Shown here: in pieces, positions 1 to 7,938 of the stretch
Position numbering within the stretch: position 1 is the first letter of the stretch
Layout of the letters: each line of letters opens with the position of its first letter
Origin: JAFDZV01 sp966128725
GTDB taxonomy: Bacteria; Bacteroidota; Ignavibacteria; OLB7
Length of the DNA stretch: 27,142 nt
NCBI GenBank assembly: GCA_966128725.1
Contig: CBHYLN010000071.1
Location: 1-27,142 of the forward strand
Reading direction: 5' to 3'
Position numbers and translations under genes: made by a program
The notes under the pieces: model-generated
Told to the model about the DNA's origin: nothing
What the model saw: the letters and a program-made list of their open reading frames with translations, nothing else
The model's database searches: none

Positions 1-43
1 ACCGAACTCCGGGTCGCGATTGTACGACAGACACGCGGCAACC
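1..43. repeat. Left copy of a 43-bp direct repeat flanking the RES toxin-antitoxin module
   Basis: These 43 bases recur at 1753-1795 with a single difference (C here at position 34, T in the other copy). The match stops abruptly at 43/44, where the stop codon of the RES toxin gene begins. The copy runs off the left window edge, so its true length is unknown. The period is 1,752 bp and the unit contains the whole toxin-antitoxin pair. Confidence 0.9.
1..43 (-). pseudogene. 5'-truncated fragment of a second copy of the 172-aa gene
   Basis: Read on the minus strand, these bases encode VAACLSYNRDPEFG, the same peptide found at about residues 121-133 of the intact 172-aa protein at 1636-2154. On this strand the missing 5' two thirds would have to lie to the right, but that space is taken by the RES toxin gene, so this copy cannot have its own start. 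It is either a remnant or the 3' end left behind when a segment was duplicated or inserted. Only the part inside the window can be judged. Confidence 0.5.
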
Positions 44-652
44 TTAGGGATCCAATCCAACACCGTAGGCATCAAGAATGCCGCCAAGGCGTGCCGGATC
101 GCTCATCAATCCATCGGTCCTGTCGAGCTGAACAGCGGCGGCTGCGCGATCGAACAAGGCATAGCAGAGGCGATCGTTGTCGAAGCGGGAACGGTAGGAT
201 ATTCCGTCGATCATGGCAGTATGGTTCCACAACGCCAACGCAAGCTGGCGACATGTTTCGTGCGGACCATGCACCGTCTCGGCCGTGATATGCAGCCGTC
301 CCAACCCCACGCCATGCAACGCCACCAGTCGCAAGCGCTTCACAAGCCGGCCCACGGATACCGAGCGTTCCTGAAGATCATGGGCGGCAAGAATTCGATG
401 CCTCGGGTTTCGAAGCAAGCATTCGGAAAAGGCTGTCTCCAGCGAATCCCCGAAGTAGCAGACACCGTACTCGCCTTTCGGGGCGTTGAACCTTCCGCTG
501 ACGGACGTTCCGGGGTTGGAACCGAACCACAATGGCTCATGAACCGTGCGATGCACACGGTACCACCGCACACCTTTGCGCAACGTCTCAATCGGCAGAT
601 CGAGCGCTTCGACATAGCCGAAGCCGCCATCATCTGACTGTTTGACTGGCAT
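44..652 (-). CDS. RES-domain toxin (NAD+-degrading toxin family)
   Basis: This 202-aa protein has the RES domain, named after conserved Arg, Glu and Ser residues: WYRV near residues 30-33, GRFN at 53-56, YFG at 66-68, ETAFSE at 72-77 and ISYRSRFD near 151-158. Characterised RES toxins degrade NAD+ and arrest growth until the partner antitoxin binds them. The ATG at 652 is preferred because it falls 4 nt after the antitoxin stop, as expected for translational coupling; a longer form from a TTG at 679 would overlap the antitoxin by 23 nt. The stop codon directly abuts the left 43-bp repeat. The family call is firm; NAD+ as the substrate is inferred from the family. Confidence 0.88.
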   Translation of the reverse strand: MPVKQSDDGGFGYVEALDLPIETLRKGVRWYRVHRTVHEPLWFGSNPGTSVSGRFNAPKGEYGVCYFGDSLETAFSECLLRNPRHRILAAHDLQERSVSVGRLVKRLRLVALHGVGLGRLHITAETVHGPHETCRQLALALWNHTAMIDGISYRSRFDNDRLCYALFDRAAAAVQLDRTDGLMSDPARLGGILDAYGVGLDP

Positions 653-656
653 CGTC

Positions 657-1433
657 TCAGGTTCCGAATGTTCGCACAACGTTCAACACGCCCGCGATGT
701 CGCCGGCACGAAGCGCCTGGGCAAGCTGGATACCGCCAACCGCTTCGTCCGAATCGAGTAACACGGCCAGCCGTGTCCATGGGCTCTTCACGGTGAACGC
801 CGCCAGCACTTCCTTCAAGCCGGGCAACGTTCCCGAGTCGGTAAACTGGAACAGGGGGAACTGTAAACGTCCTGATGCATCGGGAAGCGCAAGGAGCGCA
901 TTGCTCTGCACACGCTTCATCACAGCCTGTTTGGAAATACCAAGCAGCTCCGCAACAGCGGCAGCGCTTTGCACCCCACCGGCACGTGCCAGCAGATCCT
1001 GCTTCGCGGCCACACCACGAAGTATTGCGGGCGCAAGCGGATCAAGCACACGAACCGCTTCGCTAGGGCTTTCCGCCAGCAACGACAGCAGCCGAGCCGC
1101 AGTACCCGCATCGGTTGGCGCCTCAAGCACCCCCTGTAATCGCGACAGGTCAATGTCCTGAAGCGCGCTCTCTATTGCACGCATTGCACGGGCCTGAATT
1201 GCGCGTCGGACCGGATCGTCCTGCCGTGCGCTCCGCTGCGCAACAGGGTCCACCGGACGCTTGGGCCGTACGTCGTGTGCCGGGCGAGCGACCTTCTTGG
1301 TCGCACGGCTGCCCGACCGGTTCTTTGTAATAACCGTCGCGATTTTCGAGGTCACCGGCACAACCGCCGAAGCCGTGCGGTGCCTACCCTTCCCGGTTGC
1401 ACGTTCGGACTTCAATTTGTCGGATTCGCTCAT
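657..1433 (-). CDS. Antitoxin partner of the RES toxin, HTH protein with long basic N-terminus
   Basis: This 258-aa protein lies directly upstream of and nearly overlapping the RES toxin gene, the usual antitoxin-first order. A helix-turn-helix is visible around residues 156-183 (AAAVAELLGISKQAVMKRVQ). The C-terminal segment (about 200-258, ending in repeated short helices such as IQLAQALRAGDIAGVL) has the layout of the toxin-binding domain of Xre/MbcA/ParS-type antitoxins. The first 85 residues or so are Lys/Arg/Thr/Ser-rich and probably disordered, making it longer than typical partners. The ATG at 1433 follows an AAGGAG box by about 12 nt; the frame stays open upstream but without a better start. 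It probably represses its own operon through the HTH. Confidence 0.78.
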   Translation of the reverse strand: MSESDKLKSERATGKGRHRTASAVVPVTSKIATVITKNRSGSRATKKVARPAHDVRPKRPVDPVAQRSARQDDPVRRAIQARAMRAIESALQDIDLSRLQGVLEAPTDAGTAARLLSLLAESPSEAVRVLDPLAPAILRGVAAKQDLLARAGGVQSAAAVAELLGISKQAVMKRVQSNALLALPDASGRLQFPLFQFTDSGTLPGLKEVLAAFTVKSPWTRLAVLLDSDEAVGGIQLAQALRAGDIAGVLNVVRTFGT

Positions 1434-1635
1434 GGTTGTCGATTTCTCCTTCAACATCAAAACATACAGCGACAACTTACAACTACAGCCACCGAGATCA
1501 AAACCACGATACAGCGACGTACACCGACGGGTATCACCCGACAAAAGCCATTACGCAGCGGCTCGATGCCAGGACATCTTGGTTACCCTCTCCTGATTGG
1601 GAACCAACACATTGCGAGCATACCCGGCAACTACC

Positions 1636-2154
1636 TCACTGCTCCAGCACCCACGTTAAACAGCCCGGCACCAGGTCGGACGAAATCTCCAGAATCAGTT
1701 CAGCCAAGGCAGACTGGCCCGTGCACGCGCAGATTGCCGCGGCCGCGCATTGACCGAACTCCGGGTCGCGATTGTACGACAGACATGCGGCAACCAGGGT
1801 CGGCATATCCCGCCAGGCCTTCACGTAGGCCGGCTCCACGTCGGGCGGAATCGGCGGCGCACCGGAAAGCGCATGCCGCGCAACCTCGATACGGGTTGGC
1901 ATGTGCAGAAAACTCATCGTGGTACGCTCCGGCGCCGTGGCCGCAATCCGAACAATGTGTGGTACCGCCGCATACGACGCCGTGTAGATATCTCCCTGAT
2001 GCGCCAACGAACTCCAGAGCGTGAACCACGGCTCGTTGTTGGACGAGGCCTCGCCGGGGAACTCCTCCAGAGCGCGGAGTAAATCAGGGATGTCGGCCGC
2101 GGGGCCGTAGGCATGCGTCAGCTCCAGCCAACGCGGGCTGTCCAGTGGTATCAT
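1636..2154 (-). CDS. Conserved hypothetical protein, 172 aa, cytoplasmic
   Basis: No signal peptide or membrane segment is visible. The N-terminus (PLDSPRWLELTHAYGPAADIP) and the following EPWFTLWSSL and QGDIYTASYAAVPHIVRIA stretches resemble a family of uncharacterised bacterial proteins built of helical repeats. I know of no function for it. A related role as an immunity or repair accessory protein is possible but not shown. Its 3' third carries the right-hand 43-bp repeat (1753-1795), and a fragment of a second copy lies at the left window edge, so this locus has been duplicated in part. A perfect hairpin ends about 20 nt upstream of the ATG. Confidence 0.72.
   Translation of the reverse strand: MIPLDSPRWLELTHAYGPAADIPDLLRALEEFPGEASSNNEPWFTLWSSLAHQGDIYTASYAAVPHIVRIAATAPERTTMSFLHMPTRIEVARHALSGAPPIPPDVEPAYVKAWRDMPTLVAACLSYNRDPEFGQCAAAAICACTGQSALAELILEISSDLVPGCLTWVLEQ
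1753..1795. repeat. Right copy of the 43-bp direct repeat, inside the intact 172-aa gene
   Basis: This copy is identical to bases 1-43 except for one base. It lies wholly within the coding sequence of the minus-strand 172-aa gene. With the left copy it brackets 1.7 kb holding the RES toxin-antitoxin pair. An intact gene at one end and a truncated copy at the other is the pattern left by duplication or by insertion into a gene end. No integrase lies between the copies. Confidence 0.9.
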
Positions 2155-2173
2155 GGTTCCGTTCGTGGTTCGT

Positions 2174-2203
2174 ACGCCTCCGGAGCATCGGCTCCGGAGG
2201 CGT
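2174..2203. terminator. Perfect 13-bp hairpin, likely terminator or leader structure
   Basis: ACGCCTCCGGAGC is followed by the loop ATCG and the exact reverse complement. It lies between the minus-strand 503-aa gene (stop at 2371) and the 172-aa gene (start 2154). There is no U tract on either strand. It most likely ends transcription of the 503-aa gene, but its position 20 nt before the next ATG also fits an attenuator. Confidence 0.6.
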
Positions 2204-2370
2204 TCATGTTGTTGGGGGACGGCCAGGCGCGGCGATACGGGCCGGCGGCAATCAAGGCCGCTCGGGGGATGGGGACCTCAGGCGTCCCCAATGCACAGGC
2301 ACGCAATCACGCTGCCCGAGGCCGAGCGCGACCCCGCCTCCCGATCGAAACAAACATCCATCCCCACCCC

Positions 2371-3882
2371 TCACTTCGGCGCCGGCCGCTGCCCGAACAT
2401 ATCGTACGCATAGGTCAGAAGCACGGGGCTCAACTGCCCACTGGCCGGCAGATCGAACTCGCCGGCCTTGTTGTCCATCACCGCATTGCGAATGATCTTC
2501 GGCGACTCGGGGAAACGCACGCCATCCTCCACGTACACGCGGGTCCACGTTGTGTCCAGCATGGGGAAGGAGCTCATCACGAGCGGTGGGTTTCCCAGGA
2601 TGATCGCGAACTGCGTCTTCTCCGCAAACGCGCTCATATCGAACTCGTAGCGCAGGAACGTAAGGCGCGAAGCGTCGAACCCCGGGGGCGCCATTGCCCC
2701 GGCCATGAACGGGATATCACAACGGCTGACATGCAGCGGCGCAAGACTGCCCAGGCCCTTCATGCTCAGCCCGAAGAACGGTGGTGAACTGCGCTCCAGC
2801 CGTTCTAGCACAACACTTCTGGTAAGCGACGTCGGCGCCATGCCCGGCACTTCCGTTGTCTTGCCGGCCTCCCAGTGATATTTGCCAGGCGAGACACCCC
2901 CGGATGGCTGCGTGGCCGGCATCTGCTTCGCGATGGGGGCGGCGTTGGGAAGCACCCGCAACGTCACCGCCTTCGAGCGCCCCATCAAACGCGCCACAAG
3001 CGTGTCGGCGCTCTCCAGAATGGACTTCGGCGCCGGCTTCCACGTGGGCAGGGGAAGAGCGGAATCCCACCGGACATCGTTGCGGCCCATGTATTCGTCG
3101 ATGAAGCTCAGCGTGGCCAGCCGCTCGGCGAACGGAAGGAAGCTGTTGTCGATCATCGTTCGCATCCAGCCGCGATACTTCGCGGTCACCTTCTCGGCGC
3201 GTTGGTCCATCTTCGTTGGATCGCCCACGGCCGTTACGGTGAACAACTCGAGCAGCATGCCCTTCATCAGCACATCAACAACAAAACGAAACGCATACGC
3301 CCCGCGCAGATAACAGTCGAACGACGCTTCGGCCTTCACCCCCTCGGAGATGTACGGGTACAGAAGATCGAACAGCAGCGGAGTGTTGTTCGGACCCAGC
3401 TTGATGATCTTTTGCGCGCAGAACGAGACGCCGTCGCGCTCGCTTCGCTTGCCCAGCAGCTTCTCCACGAAGTCCTTCCGGTCGGCGTCGGTGAGCGTCG
3501 GGTCGGCGCCCAGATAATCCGGGAGCGCCTCGGAGTACTTCTCGATAAGGAACACCGAGTCGGCGATATCCAGATACACCGTCAGCAGGCCGATGCCCAG
3601 CAGCCCCTTCTGGATCTCCTGGATGCCGGCCAGCACGCGGTCCAGCTTGGCGTTGATTTCATCCAGCTTCTTCTTCACATCGGCAAGCGGGTCCGGCTTG
3701 TCCCCAAATCCCAGCAACGCGCCAAAGACCTTGTCGATCGGGATTGCCCTGCCGTGGTATTTCCGTTGAAGTTCCGCAAGCCTGCTGCTCGCCTCCCACA
3801 CCTCCTTCATCACCGCCAGCCCCTGTGCGGGCGTCGGCCCGGGGTCCTTGAGGTCGGTGGTATTTGTCTCGATATCGGGCAT
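2371..3882 (-). CDS. Uncharacterised 503-aa protein with coiled coil and beta-rich C-terminus
   Basis: I do not recognise a family. The start at 3882 is set by AGGAGAA five bases before the ATG. There is no signal peptide. Residues 68-93 (DVKKKLDEINAKLDRVLAG and on) form a clear amphipathic coiled coil, followed by a hydrophobic stretch (GLLGIGLLTVYLDIADSVF, about 93-111). Residues to about 330 look helical and the last 150 look beta-rich (for example VSRCDIPF, FAIILGNPPLVM, WTRVYVEDGVRFP). A helical N-terminus with a hydrophobic hairpin and a beta-rich C-terminus is an arrangement seen in some pore-forming toxins, but that is only an analogy from layout. The gene is followed by a hairpin at 2174-2203. 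Confidence 0.72.
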   Translation of the reverse strand: MPDIETNTTDLKDPGPTPAQGLAVMKEVWEASSRLAELQRKYHGRAIPIDKVFGALLGFGDKPDPLADVKKKLDEINAKLDRVLAGIQEIQKGLLGIGLLTVYLDIADSVFLIEKYSEALPDYLGADPTLTDADRKDFVEKLLGKRSERDGVSFCAQKIIKLGPNNTPLLFDLLYPYISEGVKAEASFDCYLRGAYAFRFVVDVLMKGMLLELFTVTAVGDPTKMDQRAEKVTAKYRGWMRTMIDNSFLPFAERLATLSFIDEYMGRNDVRWDSALPLPTWKPAPKSILESADTLVARLMGRSKAVTLRVLPNAAPIAKQMPATQPSGGVSPGKYHWEAGKTTEVPGMAPTSLTRSVVLERLERSSPPFFGLSMKGLGSLAPLHVSRCDIPFMAGAMAPPGFDASRLTFLRYEFDMSAFAEKTQFAIILGNPPLVMSSFPMLDTTWTRVYVEDGVRFPESPKIIRNAVMDNKAGEFDLPASGQLSPVLLTYAYDMFGQRPAPK

Positions 3883-4114
3883 GTGTGTTCTCCTGGTAAC
3901 GTGTGTGTTGGCAACGAGAAATTGGGGAATGACGCGCGCTGACCACAGCGCGAGAACGGTGAAGGGCAAACATACCACGCGATACGGCAAGGTCGGCAGC
4001 GGTACCAGCATTCACGCCGTACCGCACACCGGACGCAATGCCGTTGCCCCGAGGCATCGCAAGTCGGGGGTCAGAATGTCAGCGGAAGCACAATGGCAAT
4101 CCGATGCATCACGA

Positions 4115-4645
4115 TTACGCATCCGTGAACGTCGATCTCCCAACCGCCGGGAGATCCACTTCATATCCATCGCCTGGTTCGCCATACCGACGCCTGCACC
4201 ATGCCAGTGCCGCGCTCAGGGTCGGACCTTTGTACATGGTTGGTATGTTCACGAAATCCGCATGGTAGAGGATTGCCGTTGACCCGAGTAGGCAGGCCAT
4301 GCGCCGCATGCCGGCACGCATCCTGCCCCGCAAATCTTCGTCCTGCAGATACCATCCCCAACGGGCGCCGTTCCCAATCTCGACGCGATGCTCGTATACA
4401 ATCACACGGAAGCATCCGGGTCCATTCAACTCGGCATGGCCAAGGGCACGCAGTTGCTCGCAGGCATCCATTCCGGGTTCCAACAAATCCCAATACCAAT
4501 GTTCGGTCGGACAATACCCGTCGCCGGCCGCCAACCGTAGTGGCGAGTCCGGCATCAGCCATTCCGTCTGGAGCATTCGGTCCAACAGGCCAAGCTGCTG
4601 CATCGGCAGCACGTGATCCATGGTCACGACTACATCGATACCCAT
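4115..4645 (-). CDS. Hypothetical protein, 176 aa, cytoplasmic
   Basis: No family is recognised. The ATG at 4645 follows AAGGAG by a spacing of 6 nt; an overlapping ATG at 4649 in another frame is too close to that box. The protein is Trp- and Tyr-rich (GYCPTEHWYWDLLEP, RWGWYLQDED) with no signal peptide, and has a mixed alpha/beta look. It is separated from the downstream 503-aa gene by 232 bp. That gap contains a 7-bp inverted repeat (3999-4005 with 4019-4025) which could be a weak terminator. It reads like a small accessory protein of unknown role. Confidence 0.65.
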   Translation of the reverse strand: MGIDVVVTMDHVLPMQQLGLLDRMLQTEWLMPDSPLRLAAGDGYCPTEHWYWDLLEPGMDACEQLRALGHAELNGPGCFRVIVYEHRVEIGNGARWGWYLQDEDLRGRMRAGMRRMACLLGSTAILYHADFVNIPTMYKGPTLSAALAWCRRRYGEPGDGYEVDLPAVGRSTFTDA

Positions 4646-4920
4646 CCATGTCTCCTTGATAAATGCACCCGGATCACTTGTGATGTCTTGATAGCGGGAA
4701 CCATGCCGCTACAAGGTAATCATGGCATGATCGCGGCACATACATACAGAACTGACAATCCAGCGCCGGCACACCCGCATATCATTCCGCCTGCCCAACG
4801 CCGGTAACACTACTACAGCGCACCGCCCACCAATCCCCATTCGCCCACCAGATACTATCTTCGCATCGCTCCAACAGCCAATCCACCGGCGCGGAAGGCG
4901 CCGGCAGTACGCCAGTTCCC

Positions 4921-6774
4921 ATGAGCCCCAACGCGCATCCCATCGATCAACTTCTGCTTGCAGCCGCCATCCGGACGTTGGCCGGCACCGGGCTGTACGA
5001 CGTTGGCGTTCGTCTGTTTAACGGCGGCGCTGTTACCGACGTGCGGGATATTGGCAACGCCGTGACCGCAACCGTGGCCGATCGCCCGGCAGGCACGGAT
5101 GCAAGGCCCGCGAAAGGCGCTGCCACAAAAGGCACGCCCGCGAACCGCACGTTCGCGGTGGAACTAAGCGCCAGCAGCCAGCGCCTGGCACACACATGCG
5201 GATGTCCGGCGGGCACGGCCGGGTTGTTCTGCGCGCACTGCGTGGCCCTTGCGCTGGCCTGGGTCGAGCGCGGCAACAGGAACGGCATCGCCAACGGCGA
5301 GCCCACCGATGCCGCAACCATGGACAACGTTGTGGCGATGCTGCGCCTGGCCGACACGGAGACGCTGATCGGCATCATCGTCTCGCAGGCCGGGCAACAT
5401 CCCGGGATGCTTGCCTCTCTGTTGAGCAACGCCGCCTCGATGACGTTGCAGGAACCTGGCGGCACACAGCGGTACACCATGGAAGCGGCCCGCGCCGATA
5501 TTCAGGACACGCTGGTCGCGCCACGCGCCATGACGCTTTCGGAAACGAGTGCGCTGGCCGAACACCTGCTGCGAATCGCCTCAACGTTGCACGGTGCGCT
5601 CGGTTCCGACATGCCTATCAACGACCTGCTGGACACGATCGAGTTCGCGCTGAAGCGCGCCGATTCGATCCTGGGCAGCACAACCGGCGACGAAATGTTC
5701 GAGGCGATGTTCGTGCTCGTGGATGTCTATCGCAAGACACTGTTGCAACCGGCGATCGCGCCAAAGGAACGGGCCAGCCGTCTGTTCCGCCTGCTGGCCA
5801 AGGGAACGATGGAAACGGCATCCGCCATGGCCGGCAGTTATGTTCAGGGATTGGATGATGCAGCCATCGCCCAGTTAACCACGCGCCTGCGCAAGCTGTG
5901 GAGCACGTTGCCGCCGGCGATGATGGATGATGAGGGTGACTTCGACAACGAGAACGTGGCCCAGGTGGCCGCAGTGATGCGCGCGATCGCCGAGGAGACG
6001 GACGATGTGGACCTGCTTGTGGAAGTGCTGCGGAAGGATCGCTCGTCGCCGTACGCATTCCGGTTCATCGCCGACGCGTATCGCCGCGCGGGCCGGCACA
6101 ACGAAGCATTGGAGTGGGCCGAAACCGGGCTGAAGCAATTCCCTACTGGTCGTGGGGCCGTGATCGTGGAGTTCCTGAAATCCGAATATCACCGCCGTGG
6201 CATGCGCGAGCGCGAGCTTGCGATGTTGTTGCTGGAATTTGGTCACTACCCAACCGTGTCCGGGTTCGACACGCTGCGCGCGATGGCGCACGACCTGCGC
6301 ACATGGGAAACCGTGCGCCCGCAAGCCCTTGAGGCCGCGCGCGAACACGTGCGAATGGTCGCCGGCACAGCGGCCGATGACGAGGCCGACGGCGCGCCCG
6401 GCCGCGACGCCACGCTGGTGGTAGCGCTGCTGCTGTATGATCGCGATGTGGAGGCGGCCTGGAACGAGGCCATCATGTCCGGCTGTGACGACGCCACATG
6501 GATGCGCCTGGCCGCGCTGCGCGGCGAAACACATCCGGAGGATGCGCGCGCGGTGTACGAGGCGCAGATCGACAGACTGGCCGAGCTTGCCAGCGCCGAG
6601 GCCTACCGCGACATCGTGGACACGCTGCGCCTGCTTCAACCGCTGATGCTGGAGGAGATGCCCGAGTTCAACGCCTATGTGGACGGGCTGCGCGAAACAT
6701 ATAAGCGGCGACGCACCTTTATCTCGATGCTGGAAGGCGCATTCCCCCCAAGCCACACACATGACGCGCGGTAG
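4921..6774 (+). CDS. SWIM zinc-finger protein with helical repeat C-terminus
   Basis: This 617-aa protein has a SWIM zinc finger near its N-terminus: C93-G-C95, then 8 residues, C104-A-H106, matching the CxC...CxH ligand pattern. SWIM domains bind DNA or proteins and occur in bacteria next to SWI2/SNF2 ATPases and in standalone TPR-bearing proteins; no ATPase gene is visible here. From about residue 130 to the end the sequence is a series of amphipathic helices; segments such as YAFRFIADAYRRAGRHNEAL look TPR-like. It is likely cytoplasmic, since no signal peptide is present. No good ribosome-binding site precedes the ATG, so the start could be off by some codons. It is divergent from the 4115-4645 gene. 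Confidence 0.8.
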   Translation: MSPNAHPIDQLLLAAAIRTLAGTGLYDVGVRLFNGGAVTDVRDIGNAVTATVADRPAGTDARPAKGAATKGTPANRTFAVELSASSQRLAHTCGCPAGTAGLFCAHCVALALAWVERGNRNGIANGEPTDAATMDNVVAMLRLADTETLIGIIVSQAGQHPGMLASLLSNAASMTLQEPGGTQRYTMEAARADIQDTLVAPRAMTLSETSALAEHLLRIASTLHGALGSDMPINDLLDTIEFALKRADSILGSTTGDEMFEAMFVLVDVYRKTLLQPAIAPKERASRLFRLLAKGTMETASAMAGSYVQGLDDAAIAQLTTRLRKLWSTLPPAMMDDEGDFDNENVAQVAAVMRAIAEETDDVDLLVEVLRKDRSSPYAFRFIADAYRRAGRHNEALEWAETGLKQFPTGRGAVIVEFLKSEYHRRGMRERELAMLLLEFGHYPTVSGFDTLRAMAHDLRTWETVRPQALEAAREHVRMVAGTAADDEADGAPGRDATLVVALLLYDRDVEAAWNEAIMSGCDDATWMRLAALRGETHPEDARAVYEAQIDRLAELASAEAYRDIVDTLRLLQPLMLEEMPEFNAYVDGLRETYKRRRTFISMLEGAFPPSHTHDAR

Positions 6775-6863
6775 CCCACGGGCGCTGGTGCATGCGGAAC
6801 ACTTGGATCGATGTGGGCATACGGCTTTTGGAATCGAGCGCTCAGAGCAATACAGGAACGATC

Positions 6864-7802
6864 ATGCACGATCAACGACGGATACGGACAGCCCTGACCG
6901 CGATTGGCGCGCTTGCGATGATAGCGTGCGCAACATGGCACGATATGCGGCCGGCGGCGGCAGGAACCACGGCACGCAACGGCGCCCGCACCATGCAAAC
7001 AACGCCGGCACGCACCCGCACCGACGCCAAGGGAATCCAGCAGGTCCGGGTGCCGGCCGGCTCGTTCCTCATGGGCACATCCGAGGCCGAGGCGCAGGCA
7101 CTGCTTGCCACGAACCCGCCGGCATGGGCGCGGCGCGAGCTGCCCAGCGAGATACCGCAGCATCGCGTGCGCATTACCAAGGGGTACTGGATCGACACAT
7201 ACGAGGTCACCAATGCCGCATTCGCCGCGTTTGTTGCCGACAAGGGTTACTCCACCAGGCGATACTGGTCGGAAGCGGGATGGCGGTGGTTGGCCGGCCG
7301 CGACCTGCCGGACACGGCATGGCGGCGGCTGGCCATCGAACGGCCGAACGAGCCCCGCGTGAACGTAACGTGGTACGAGGCCGAGGCCTACGCGCGCTGG
7401 CGCGGTGGAAGCCTTCCCACCGAGGCGCAGTGGGAATACGCCGCACGCGGACCGCAGTCGCCGGCGTATCCCTGGGGCAACAACTTCGATACCGCCCGGG
7501 CCAACGTGGTGAACAGTACCGGCCTTACACCAGTCGGCCGCTATCCCCTGGGCGTCAGTTGGGTTGGCGCGCACGACATGGCCGGCAATGCGATGGAATG
7601 GATAAGCGATTGGCTGGACGTGCGCTACTACCAGAGCGCTCCCGGCACAAACCCAACCGGCCCGGCAACCGGCGCTCGCAAGGTGGAAAAAGGTGGCTGG
7701 TGGGGCAGCAATCCGTTTGTGGCCCGCTCGGCATATCGGCATTTCGAGGACCCACCCGAATACGCCGACCACCATATCGGATTTCGCATCGTGTCGCGAT
7801 AA
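6864..7802 (+). CDS. Lipoprotein with formylglycine-generating-enzyme (SUMF1) fold, catalytic cysteines absent
   Basis: This 312-aa protein has the FGE-sulfatase fold landmarks in order: VRVPAGSFLMGT (61-72), GYWIDTYEVTNAAF (107-120), LPTEAQWEYAARG (184-196), PWGN (203-206), DMAGNAMEW (238-246), KGGWW (276-280) and IGFRIVSR at the end. In true FGE the active-site cysteines follow the GG motif (GGSxxC....C); here they are Ser (in GGWWGS) and Ala, so sulfatase activation is not expected. Many such proteins act as binding or scaffold lipoproteins. The start at 6864 follows AGGAAC and gives a signal peptide ending at Cys22 (ALAMIAC), probably a lipoprotein. A strong hairpin begins 7 nt after the stop. 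Confidence 0.85.
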   Translation: MHDQRRIRTALTAIGALAMIACATWHDMRPAAAGTTARNGARTMQTTPARTRTDAKGIQQVRVPAGSFLMGTSEAEAQALLATNPPAWARRELPSEIPQHRVRITKGYWIDTYEVTNAAFAAFVADKGYSTRRYWSEAGWRWLAGRDLPDTAWRRLAIERPNEPRVNVTWYEAEAYARWRGGSLPTEAQWEYAARGPQSPAYPWGNNFDTARANVVNSTGLTPVGRYPLGVSWVGAHDMAGNAMEWISDWLDVRYYQSAPGTNPTGPATGARKVEKGGWWGSNPFVARSAYRHFEDPPEYADHHIGFRIVSR

Positions 7803-7808
7803 GTCCAG

Positions 7809-7840
7809 CGATGCGGCGGGCCTGCGCGCCCGCCGCATCG
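7809..7840 (+). terminator. 13-bp perfect GC-rich hairpin after the SUMF1-like gene
   Basis: CGATGCGGCGGGC pairs exactly with GCCCGCCGCATCG around the 6-nt loop CTGCGC. It lies just after the stop at 7802. No U tract follows, so it is either a non-classical terminator or a 3'-end protecting hairpin. It could also serve the converging minus-strand gene that ends at 7939. Confidence 0.65.
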
Positions 7841-7938
7841 GACCACGGCTCATTGGCCGCCGTGCCAGCCATCGCCTGTGCCTTCAACCATTATAGGGAT
7901 CACACGCCCGGCACGCCGCCATCCGGGAGGGCAACGGT

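Noticed and set aside
653..679. TTG start for the RES toxin giving 9 extra residues
   Set aside because: The ATG at 652, 4 nt after the antitoxin stop, is a better start and covers the full RES domain.
2875..3942. Plus-strand open frame (355 codons) opposite the 503-aa gene
   Set aside because: The minus-strand gene has a good ribosome-binding site and a clear coiled coil; the opposite frame shows Arg/Gln/His-rich composition with no recognisable domain.
6675..7853. Minus-strand open frame (392 codons) opposite the SUMF1-like gene
   Set aside because: It is antisense to a recognised gene, and its translation is Arg/Cys-rich without motifs.
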